Positions 1 through 8,766 of a stretch of DNA of 17,618 nucleotides are shown piece after piece. The notes beneath the pieces were generated by a model that was not told the DNA's origin, ran no database searches, and worked only from the letters and a program-made list of their open reading frames with translations. The translations under genes were made by a program, and so were the position numbers. Source of the DNA: an uncultured Collinsella sp. (GTDB lineage: Bacteria > Actinomycetota > Coriobacteriia > Coriobacteriales > Coriobacteriaceae). Every line of letters begins with the position of its first letter. The stretch's first letter is position 1. The stretch is from contig CAJJZO010000014.1 in NCBI GenBank assembly GCA_905197585.1, forward strand, positions 1 through 17,618, written 5' to 3'.

Positions 1-2
1 CG

Positions 3-389
3 AAGCAGGCCGTTCTCCGATATCTCTCCGAGCGCGCCGTCGAGAGCGGCCGTGTCGATGCCCAGTTTGCCCAAGAGGTTGCCGAGCGCGAGAGCGCGAG
101 TGCCACCTCGTTTGGCAATGGGGTGGCCATGCCCCATGGGATGCATCCTTTGAGCGCCGAGGCCTTTGTTACCGTGGGCCTGCTCGAACATCCCATTCTT
201 TGGGACGAATACGGCCATGAGGTCGATATCGTCTTTATGGTGTCGTTTGCCCGGTCGGGCGGCGATGAGGCGCGGATCTTGAGCTCGCTGCTCGCTGAGA
301 TCTTTATGGACCGCCAGGGGGTCGAGCGCTTACGCGAGCGCCGGTCCTGGCATGAGCTGATGGCGCTTGTGCAAGCGCATATGGCTTAA
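3..389 (+). CDS. PTS EIIA (fructose/mannitol type) domain, 3' end of a probable LicR/BglG-like PRD regulator (partial)
   Basis: The reading frame is open from the first bases of the window, so the gene starts upstream and only the last 128 residues are seen. The visible part is a PTS EIIA type 2 domain. The motif TSFGNGVAMPHG at fragment residues 35-46 contains the phosphorylatable His45 (codon at 135-137). In the family this His is phosphorylated by HPr or EIIB. Such a domain is either a transport EIIA or the C-terminal domain of PRD-containing activators such as LicR, MtlR and ManR. The operon just downstream encodes its own, different lactose-type IIA, so I infer that this is the regulator of that operon, with the EIIA domain reporting sugar flux. 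The GTG at 123 is an internal codon, not the start. The PRD and HTH domains would lie outside the window and cannot be confirmed. Confidence 0.8.
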   Translation, partial: KQAVLRYLSERAVESGRVDAQFAQEVAERESASATSFGNGVAMPHGMHPLSAEAFVTVGLLEHPILWDEYGHEVDIVFMVSFARSGGDEARILSSLLAEIFMDRQGVERLRERRSWHELMALVQAHMA

Positions 390-504
390 GGCTTCTTTTG
401 TCGAAAACCCTGCCTGCCTGCAATAAACCTCGAGGATTGCGGGTGGGAGATAGGCGTTTCGAATATTCAAGTACAAACCAAACATCACGGGAGAGGAGAC
501 CGTT
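390..504 (+). promoter_or_regulatory. Leader of the PTS operon with an imperfect hairpin
   Basis: This 115-bp gap probably holds the promoter and regulator target of the PTS operon. CCTGCAAT (417-424) pairs with ATTGCGGG (436-443) with one wobble pair, around a loop with the palindrome CCTCGAGG. No T-run follows, so it is not an ordinary terminator. An 8-bp palindrome GAATATTC lies at 461-468. I found no convincing -35/-10 pair. It could be an operator or an antiterminator target, but it does not resemble a LicT-type RAT closely enough to name. Confidence 0.3.
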
Positions 505-831
505 ATGGACGATCAGGGAACCGAGATGGTTTCGTTTCAGCTGGTCGCTGCAGCGGGAGAGGCGCGCAGCCTTGCCTTCGAAGCCCTTGAAAAGGCAAAG
601 GCGGGGGATTTTGACGCTGCCGCCAAACTCATGAAGCAGTCAAAGGATGCGGGAATCAAGGCTCACCACATCCAAACGCAGCTGCTTTCGACCGAGGCGG
701 CGGGCGAGCATCTGTCGGTGGATGTGTTGCTGGTCCATGCTCAGGACCACCTCATGTGCTCCATGCTTGCTCAGGAGCTCGTGCAGGAGCTGATCTGCCT
801 GTATGAGCGCACTGCAGCCAAGAACGCCTAA
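505..831 (+). CDS. PTS lactose/cellobiose-family EIIA component
   Basis: This 108-residue all-helical protein has the usual length of LacF/CelC/ChbA. It is the cytosolic phosphocarrier that accepts phosphate from HPr and passes it to the IIB protein. The motif LLVHAQDHLM contains His78, at the position of the phosphorylated histidine of the family, and Asp81, at the position of the trimer-centre Mg-binding Asp. The start at 505 is set by a strong GGAGAGGAG ribosome site at 489-497. It is the first gene of an operon with IIB, IIC and a GH1 phospho-glucosidase. Substrate preference (cellobiose, other beta-glucosides, lactose or chitobiose) cannot be read from IIA alone. The equivalent gene is called celC or chbA elsewhere. 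Confidence 0.93.
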   Translation: MDDQGTEMVSFQLVAAAGEARSLAFEALEKAKAGDFDAAAKLMKQSKDAGIKAHHIQTQLLSTEAAGEHLSVDVLLVHAQDHLMCSMLAQELVQELICLYERTAAKNA

Positions 832-877
832 CGGCGTGCGGCGACTATCCAACCAATCAATGCGAAGGGAATCCCTT

Positions 878-1171
878 ATGAAGATCCTTCTTGTTTGCGC
901 AGCTGGCCTGTCTACAAGCATTCTGATGAAGAAACTCGAGAAATACGCGGAGCAAAACGGCATCGAGCTTGATATCGATGCGGTGGGTATCGGCGAGTAT
1001 CAGGAGACCTGCGCCGATTATGACGTGCTGCTCTTGGGGCCGCAGGTGTCCTACCAGCTCAACACCGTCAAGCAGGGGAGCGGTAAGCCGACCGCGGTCA
1101 TCCCCGCACAGGACTACGGCATGGGCAACGCCGCCAATGTGCTGGCACTCGCCCAGTCGCTGTTGGGCTAG
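878..1171 (+). CDS. PTS lactose/cellobiose-family EIIB component
   Basis: This 97-residue soluble protein begins MKILLVCAAGLSTS, the signature of the cellobiose/lactose EIIB fold. Cys7 is the residue that carries phosphate between IIA His78 and the incoming sugar. The frame is open upstream to 803, but the ATG at 878 is chosen because the family begins here and GAAGGGA at 864-870 gives a well-placed ribosome site; the longer version would overlap IIA and add 25 unrelated residues. The length matches single-domain CelA/ChbB proteins. It lies 46 nt after the IIA stop and 9 nt before the IIC start. Confidence 0.93.
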   Translation: MKILLVCAAGLSTSILMKKLEKYAEQNGIELDIDAVGIGEYQETCADYDVLLLGPQVSYQLNTVKQGSGKPTAVIPAQDYGMGNAANVLALAQSLLG

Positions 1172-1180
1172 GAGGCGACC

Positions 1181-3986
<2,806 letters not shown>

Positions 3987-4002
3987 CTCTTGCAGGTCTG
4001 TT

Positions 4003-4036
4003 GCCCCCGCGGTCCGCTTCGGCCGCGGGGGCTTTT
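4003..4036 (+). terminator. Rho-independent terminator of the PTS/GH1 operon
   Basis: A perfect 10-bp GC stem (GCCCCCGCGG at 4003-4012 with its complement at 4023-4032) is followed by TTTT and lies 17 nt after the GH1 stop. Confidence 0.92.
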
Positions 4037-4075
4037 GTTATTGAGGCGGCTGTTCATGAGGAGCATTGCAGGCTG

Positions 4076-4431
4076 CGGAAACCCGGCACTTGGGGACGTT
4101 CCTTTCCTGCCGGCAGCTTGGGACAGTCCTTAAAGGCCGCATCGATCAACTGCGGAAAGCACATCCCAGAATGAGCGTCCAACATGGGGTGCGGTTTCCC
4201 TTGAGGCCCTCAATCGGAAAATGCATCCCGGATTATTGTCGAAAAGCGGTCCCTAGTTTCCCAAACGGGCCGCTAACGGAAAGCGCACCCCGCTATTGGG
4301 CCCCAAAGCAGGATGCGCTTTCCGTGCTGGCAGTTCCAAGCAGTTCGGGATGGCCCTTTTCGTCTGCTCTCGGCCGGCGTCCGTAAGACTGTCCCCGACG
4401 ACCACTCATTTAAGTCTGTCCCCAATGAGTG
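4076..4431. repeat. Non-coding hairpin array: three units of 62-nt period, flanked by GGGGAC/GTCCCC boxes (REP/MITE-like)
   Basis: The 400-bp gap between the PTS terminator and the peptidase gene holds repeats rather than a gene. CGGAAA starts at 4153, 4215 and 4277, exactly 62 nt apart. Each begins a roughly 48-nt unit that ends in an inverted copy (..GGTTTCCC, ..GTTTCCC, ..GCTTTCCG), so each unit can fold on itself; units are separated by 14-nt linkers. The third is best, with a 12-bp perfect stem (4276-4287 with 4314-4325). A further CGGAAA lies at 4076, out of period. Outside are TTGGGGAC (4090-4097) and TTGGGACAGTCC (4118-4129), and in the opposite sense TAAGACTGTCCCC (4384-4396) and TAAGTCTGTCCCC (4411-4423). 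The last box is the loop of an 8-bp stem, CACTCATT/AATGAGTG (4403-4410, 4424-4431). A frame of 106 codons crosses the block but follows the repeats and looks non-coding. Confidence 0.65.
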
Positions 4432-4439
4432 CCCAATGA

Positions 4440-5441
4440 CTAGTAGTAGGCCCACATGGCTTCGGCTTCATTGAGGACCTCTACGACGCCCCAGCGGCGG
4501 GCGCTGCGGCTGGCCGAGTTGGGATCGAAGACTCCAATCTGGTCGGCGTCGTCAATACCGTAAAGCACAATGTAGTGGCCTACGTTGGTAAACGTACCGG
4601 GGCGCACTGCGGCGATGACGGGCGCACCCGAGCGAAGTGCTTGGGTAATCGATTCGCGATCGTTATAGAGCTGTGTTCCGTTGAGCCCCAGCTGCCACGC
4701 ACCGCCTGTCATAAACGACCACTCGGTGGCACCAGTGGGGGCGTAGTTGCCGGCTTCGGCCAGTGCGCATATATTGACTGGCGTCTTATCGGTATGGCCG
4801 GTCTTAAAGATATAGACCATGGTGAGGCACGTAGGCCCGCAGGCATTTTGGCGGATGGTACCGCCGGCGTAAGGCAGCTCCGACCATGCAGGGTCGATCT
4901 GATAGATATGGGGCATCGTGCCGGCTTGCCATTGCGAGCGCGGGGTCGAAAAGGCGAAAGAATAACCGGGCGCGACGGGGGCCTTGAGCAGCTTGTCCTC
5001 GGCGGTGGGCTCGAGACCGGCTGATCCGTGGGAGATACAGGATCCCAAAAACACAAAGACGAGGCAGGCGGCGATGGAGCAAAGCGCAAGGCGTAGGCGG
5101 CGGGCCGGAAGCGCGTGGCTTGTGGTGTGCGACGCGGGGTGAGGGGAGGAATTGCCGCGATCGCGTTGAGGTCGCGAAAAGGAACGCTTGACGTAGTAGT
5201 CGGTCTTACGGCGATCGTAGCGGCGTGGCTGCGATGTGTCGGTCTGACGTTGGCGTGTGCTCGTACTCACGCGGTCTGACTGCTGCACGGTACGGCTTTG
5301 CTGCCGCGAAGAAGCCCCGGGCTGCTCTTGGGGGCGCTGCGGGTTGTCGTTGTCGGAGGTGCTTCTGGGCGTTGGCGTGGTGCGGCCGGCAAGGCGCACG
5401 CTTTGTGGCCGTTGGTCGCCGTCATTGTATCCGTATGCCAT
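4440..5441 (-). CDS. Membrane-anchored C39-like (papain-fold) cysteine peptidase
   Basis: The product is 333 residues from the ATG at 5441. Residues 1 to about 110 are polar, basic and low in complexity (Ser, Thr, Gln, Arg, Pro), with no predicted fold. A single membrane segment follows at about 115-136 (LRLALCSIAACLVFVFLGSC), so the C-terminal half should lie outside the cell. That half is a C39-like peptidase domain: NACGPTC contains the catalytic Cys201, GHYIVLYGID contains His289, and VFDPNS contains Asp306. Relatives act as wall-associated peptidases or bacteriocin/leader-type processing enzymes; no ABC transporter or peptide substrate is nearby. An in-frame GTG at 5450 is the other start; the ATG is preferred because AAGG lies 7 nt before it. 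The gene stands alone on the minus strand. Confidence 0.75.
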   Translation of the reverse strand: MAYGYNDGDQRPQSVRLAGRTTPTPRSTSDNDNPQRPQEQPGASSRQQSRTVQQSDRVSTSTRQRQTDTSQPRRYDRRKTDYYVKRSFSRPQRDRGNSSPHPASHTTSHALPARRLRLALCSIAACLVFVFLGSCISHGSAGLEPTAEDKLLKAPVAPGYSFAFSTPRSQWQAGTMPHIYQIDPAWSELPYAGGTIRQNACGPTCLTMVYIFKTGHTDKTPVNICALAEAGNYAPTGATEWSFMTGGAWQLGLNGTQLYNDRESITQALRSGAPVIAAVRPGTFTNVGHYIVLYGIDDADQIGVFDPNSASRSARRWGVVEVLNEAEAMWAYY

Positions 5442-5795
5442 TCGAATCACCTTGCCTCATGTGTAACTTGTCTATCCTACATAAAAAGATGCACGACACA
5501 TGGGTATGTGCGCCAAAAGCCTGACAAATGGTATGAACGTTGCCGCGCCGCGCGCCAAGCGTCACGGCAACAGGTCTTCAAAAGTAGACAAGATGAAAGC
5601 GTCCAAGACGAATGACGTCTCCCGCCGTTCGTCCCAAAAACGGTGCCGCTCGTTTTGCAGTTCTGCCTTCGGTCGAGCTGCGAGCGGCGCTGCTGCGCCA
5701 AGGCCGTATCTTAAAGCCATGGAATAAAAGCGCGCGGCAAAACAGACCGCGCAAGGGGTGACGCCAAGGGCGTCAAACAGGAAAGGAGGGGAACA
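5442..5795. other. Divergent intergenic region between the peptidase and permease genes
   Basis: About 350 bp without a convincing gene. It must hold the peptidase promoter (leftward) and the permease promoter (rightward). Visible structure: GTTGCCG (5539-5545) facing CGGCAAC (5565-5571); a direct repeat at 5624-5653 listed separately; GCGCGG/CCGCGC (5732-5737, 5747-5752); and TGACGCC/GGCGTCA (5759-5765, 5769-5775) just before the AAAGGAGGGG ribosome site of the permease. Short frames of about 75 codons on both strands lack family features or good ribosome sites. I found no clear -35/-10 pair and no riboswitch I can name. Confidence 0.5.
5624..5653 (+). promoter_or_regulatory. Candidate LytTR-regulator binding site (direct repeat)
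   Basis: GCCGTTCGT (5624-5632) and GCCGCTCGT (5645-5653) differ at one position and are separated by 12 bp, so their starts are 21 bp apart, two helical turns. LytTR proteins bind pairs of 9-bp direct repeats with a 12-13 bp spacer and a central GTT, and the first copy fits that pattern at eight of nine positions. The site is upstream of the permease-amidohydrolase genes, next to a LytTR two-component system. Functional assignment is inference. Confidence 0.35.
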
Positions 5796-7247
5796 ATGGC
5801 GGACAAGAACGCAGAAGTTGCAGTCGAGGATAACGGCGGCATGAAGAAAACGCTCTCGCTCTGGAACTTCTTCACCATCGGCTTTGGTGCCATTATCGGT
5901 ACCGGTTGGGTTCTGCAGGTCGGCGACTGGATGGTCGTGGGCGGCGGTCCCGTTCCCGCTATGATCGCATTCCTCTTGGGTGCAATCTTCCTCGTGCCCG
6001 TCGGAGCTGTTTTCGGTGAGCTCACGGCTGCTATCCCCATCTCGGGCGGCATCGTCGAGTATGTCGATCGTAGCTTTGGCCGTACACTGAGCTACATCAC
6101 CGGATGGCTTTTGGCCCTGGGCAACGGCATCCTGTGCCCGTGGGAGGCCATCGCCATTTCGACCCTCGTGTCCGAGATGTTCGGCAGCCTACCCGGTCTT
6201 GAGTGGCTGCGCGCCGTCAAGCTCTACACCATCCTGGGGGCCGACGTCTACCTGTTCCCGACGCTGATCGCGCTCGGCTTTGCAGTCTACGTCATCTTCC
6301 TCAACTTCCGCGGCGCCAGCTCGGCCGCCAAGCTCCAGGCCTTCCTGACCAAGGCCCTGCTCTGCGGCATGCTGCTCGCCATGGGCGTCTCGCTGTTCAC
6401 CGGCTCGCCGGACAACGCCATGCCCGTGTTCTCCCAGGTCACCGGCGCTGGCGGCGGCAAGGCCGCTACCGAGAGCACCAGCCTGTTTGCCGGCATCGTG
6501 TCGGTCCTGGTTCTGACCCCGTTCTTCTACGCCGGCTTCGACACCATTCCTCAGCAGGCTGAGGAAGCAGCCGAGGGCCTCAACTGGAACAAGTTCGGCA
6601 AGATCATCTCCCTGGCCCTGCTGGCCGCCGGCGGTTTCTACATGGTCTGCATCTACTCGTTCGGTACCATTCTCGACTGGCATGAGTTTGTTAAGAGCCC
6701 GGTTCCCGCGCTTGCCTGTCTCAAGGGCATCAACATGCTCCTGTACCTGGCCATGCTCGTCATCGCCACGCTTGGACCCATGGGCCCGATGAACTCCTTC
6801 TACGGCGCAACGAGCCGCATCATGCTCGCCATGGGCCGCAAGGGCCAGCTGCCCGAGAAGTTCGCCGAGGTCGACCCCAAGTCCGGCGCTCCCAAGCTCG
6901 CCTGCGTTGTTCTGGGCGTCATCACCGTCGTCGGTCCGTTCCTGGGCAAGAACATGCTTATCCCTCTGACCAACGTGTCGGCTCTCGCCTTCATCTTCTC
7001 CTGCGGCATGGTCGCCCTCGCCTGCCTGCGCATGCGCTTCACCGAGCCCGACCTGCCTCGTCCCTACGAGGTGCCCGGTGGCAAGTTTGGCATCTCCCTC
7101 GCTATCGCTGCCTGCGCCATCATCATCGGCCTGCTTGTGATTCCGTTCTCTCCCGCCTCCCTCAACATGGTGGAGTGGAGCATCGTGATCGGCTGGTTGG
7201 CTATTGGCCTGGCCCTCATGGCTTTCACCAATTCCCGTAAAAAGTAA
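5796..7247 (+). CDS. APC-superfamily amino-acid permease
   Basis: This 483-residue integral membrane protein has about 12 hydrophobic segments. The first, with FGAIIGTGW at 30-38, is the broken-helix substrate-binding motif of the amino acid-polyamine-organocation family; GELTAAIPISGG (about 75-86) is the second typical motif. It should import an amino acid or related cation by proton or sodium symport, or exchange it. The substrate cannot be read from the sequence. A very strong AAAGGAGGGG ribosome site precedes the ATG. Codons are heavily biased toward C and G endings, as in the next gene, suggesting high expression. It is followed after 130 bp by an amidohydrolase, so the pair may take up and hydrolyse one compound class (N-acyl amino acid or dipeptide). 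Confidence 0.88.
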   Translation: MADKNAEVAVEDNGGMKKTLSLWNFFTIGFGAIIGTGWVLQVGDWMVVGGGPVPAMIAFLLGAIFLVPVGAVFGELTAAIPISGGIVEYVDRSFGRTLSYITGWLLALGNGILCPWEAIAISTLVSEMFGSLPGLEWLRAVKLYTILGADVYLFPTLIALGFAVYVIFLNFRGASSAAKLQAFLTKALLCGMLLAMGVSLFTGSPDNAMPVFSQVTGAGGGKAATESTSLFAGIVSVLVLTPFFYAGFDTIPQQAEEAAEGLNWNKFGKIISLALLAAGGFYMVCIYSFGTILDWHEFVKSPVPALACLKGINMLLYLAMLVIATLGPMGPMNSFYGATSRIMLAMGRKGQLPEKFAEVDPKSGAPKLACVVLGVITVVGPFLGKNMLIPLTNVSALAFIFSCGMVALACLRMRFTEPDLPRPYEVPGGKFGISLAIAACAIIIGLLVIPFSPASLNMVEWSIVIGWLAIGLALMAFTNSRKK

Positions 7248-7266
7248 CGCCGAGCCGGGCGGATCG

Positions 7267-7295
7267 GGTGCGCGGGCTCCCCTCTCCCGCGCACC
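7267..7295 (+). other. Strong GC hairpin between permease and amidohydrolase genes, without a T-run
   Basis: GGTGCGCGGG (7267-7276) pairs perfectly with CCCGCGCACC (7286-7295) around a 9-nt loop. No T-run follows, so it is unlikely to be a full terminator. It may protect the 3' end of the permease message or set different levels of the two products. It lies in a 130-bp spacer that could also hold a second promoter. Confidence 0.55.
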
Positions 7296-7377
7296 GAACC
7301 CGGCACCACTTGGGTAGCTTTGTGAGGCCTTAACCCAACACGGCCTCGCCCACCATATGGATCCATAAGGAGGAACC

Positions 7378-8655
7378 ATGTCCACTAAGTATGCAATCGT
7401 TGGCGGCAAGCTCATCGACGGTACCGGTGCCGAGCCGGTCGAGAACTCCCTCGTTCTCGTCGACGACAACGGCAAGATCGAGTACGCCGGTATTATGCAG
7501 GACCTTCCCGAGGGCGTTGAGGTCATCGACGCCGCCGGCAAGACCGTCCTTCCCGGCCTGATCGACACCCACCTGCACTTCTCGGGCAACCTGACCGACG
7601 ATGACACCGATTGGGTCATGCAGCCGCTCCTCGAGAAGCAGGCCGTCGCCGTCAAGCAGGCCTACGACTGCCTCACCCACGGCCTCACCACCGTCTGCGA
7701 GATCGGCCGCTTTGGTATCCAGATCCGTGACTGCATCGACAAGGGCGTCTTCAAGGGCCCGCGCGTTCTGGCCACCGGTCTGGGCTTCTGCCGCGTTGCC
7801 GGCCACGGCGACTCCCACCACTGCAGCCAGGAGCTCAACAAGGAATCGCACCCCTGGGGCGATCAGGTCGACGGTCCTTGGGATCTGCGCAAGGCCGTCC
7901 GTCGCCGCCTGCGCGAGAACCCCGATGCCATCAAGATTTGGGCTACCGGTGGCGGTATCTGGCGCTGGGACTCCGGCCGCGACCAGCACTACTGCTCCGA
8001 GGAGATTCAGGCCGTGGTCGAAGAGGCCAAGATGGTCGGCATCCCCGTGTGGAGCCACTGCTACAACAACCACGCCGCTGCCTACGATTCCGTCCGCTTT
8101 GGCTGCGAGCAGCTGATTCACGGCTTCGATATCGATGAGCGCACCATGGACCTCATGGCCGAGCAGGGCACCTTCTTCACCCCGACGATCGCCTTCCTGC
8201 CCACCTGGTACGCCACCTATCCGCCCGTCTACGTTCCCGAGCTGCACGACAAGTACGAGGGCACCCTGGTCGAGAAGGAGCTGCAGCGCAACTACGACTG
8301 TCTGCGCGAGGCCAAGAAGCGCGGCGTCGTCATGACGATCGGCTCCGACTCCTTCTCCTTCGTCACCCCGTACGGCACCTGCTCCATCGAGGAGATGTAC
8401 GAGTTCGTCGACAAGATCGGCTTCACCCCGGTCGAGACCATCACCTGCGCCACCCTCAACGGTGCCAAGATGTGCCACATCGAGGACGAGACCGGTTCCA
8501 TCGAGGCCGGCAAGTGCGCCGACCTGCTGGTCGTTAACGGTGACGTTGCCGCCGACATCCATGTGCTCAACACCGACAACATGGACGTCATCATGAAGGA
8601 CGGCTGGATCGTCGAGGCTGGCACCTTTGGCGAGGCCAACAAATACAGCGCCTAA
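7378..8655 (+). CDS. Metal-dependent amidohydrolase (imidazolonepropionase/prolidase-like)
   Basis: This 425-residue cytosolic enzyme belongs to the amidohydrolase superfamily and has the complete set of binuclear metal ligands: His65 and His67 in DTHLHF, Lys186 (to be carbamylated) in AIKIW, His227 in VWSHC, His248 in LIHGF, and Asp324 in IGSDS. This set is the one seen in Xaa-Pro or Xaa-Arg dipeptidase-like members such as Sgx9260, and in related carboxypeptidases. The N-terminal small beta domain (about 1-58) and its C-terminal return (about 375-425) are present. The substrate is not known; hydrolysis of an amide in an amino-acid derivative fits the upstream permease. AAGGAGG precedes the ATG. 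Lysine is almost always AAG, a sign of strong expression. A two-component system begins 111 bp downstream after a hairpin terminator. Confidence 0.85.
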   Translation: MSTKYAIVGGKLIDGTGAEPVENSLVLVDDNGKIEYAGIMQDLPEGVEVIDAAGKTVLPGLIDTHLHFSGNLTDDDTDWVMQPLLEKQAVAVKQAYDCLTHGLTTVCEIGRFGIQIRDCIDKGVFKGPRVLATGLGFCRVAGHGDSHHCSQELNKESHPWGDQVDGPWDLRKAVRRRLRENPDAIKIWATGGGIWRWDSGRDQHYCSEEIQAVVEEAKMVGIPVWSHCYNNHAAAYDSVRFGCEQLIHGFDIDERTMDLMAEQGTFFTPTIAFLPTWYATYPPVYVPELHDKYEGTLVEKELQRNYDCLREAKKRGVVMTIGSDSFSFVTPYGTCSIEEMYEFVDKIGFTPVETITCATLNGAKMCHIEDETGSIEAGKCADLLVVNGDVAADIHVLNTDNMDVIMKDGWIVEAGTFGEANKYSA

Positions 8656-8713
8656 GATACCGTTTGTCGATGACTGGATGTAAAACACAGTTTTTGATTG
8701 CATAATGCAATGG

Positions 8714-8740
8714 AGAGGGTCGCTTGCGGCCCTCTTTATT
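8714..8740 (+). terminator. Terminator-like hairpin between amidohydrolase and TCS1
   Basis: AGAGGG (8714-8719) pairs with CCCTCT (8730-8735), extended inward by TCGC/GCGG with one wobble pair, followed by TTTATT. It lies only 26 nt before the kinase start codon, so the kinase promoter has to be upstream of it or squeezed behind it. Confidence 0.75.
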
Positions 8741-8766
8741 GCTATGGGTGCGATAGATAAAAGGGG

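Noticed and set aside
398..426. TTGTCG-17-CAATAA as promoter of the PTS operon
   Set aside because: Spacing is ideal but the -10 hexamer matches the consensus at too few positions.
398..634. 78-codon frame overlapping the start of the IIA gene
   Set aside because: It overlaps a well-supported IIA gene in another frame and has arginine-rich, featureless sequence.
4066..4386. 106-codon plus-strand frame in the repeat block
   Set aside because: Its sequence follows the hairpin repeats, it has no good ribosome site and it resembles no protein family known to me.
5114..5450. Lipobox-like LGSC in the membrane segment of the peptidase, suggesting a lipoprotein
   Set aside because: The segment is preceded by more than 110 residues, far longer than any lipoprotein signal peptide, so a plain membrane anchor is more likely.
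5500..5727. 75-codon plus-strand frame, and a similar one on the minus strand, in the gap before the permease gene
   Set aside because: Both are basic and low in complexity, lack good ribosome sites and overlap inverted repeats; more likely leader or promoter DNA.
8659..8695. ACCGTTTGT and ACAGTTTTT as a LytTR site ahead of TCS1
   Set aside because: Each resembles a half-site, but they are 28 bp apart start to start rather than 21-22, and single matches to the degenerate pattern are expected by chance many times in a window of this size.
6189..8703. Very long open frames on the minus strand (488 and 457 codons) opposite the permease and amidohydrolase genes
   Set aside because: They arise from strong codon bias in the plus-strand genes, which removes stop codons from the antisense frames; the translations have no recognisable domain and the plus-strand genes have full family motifs.
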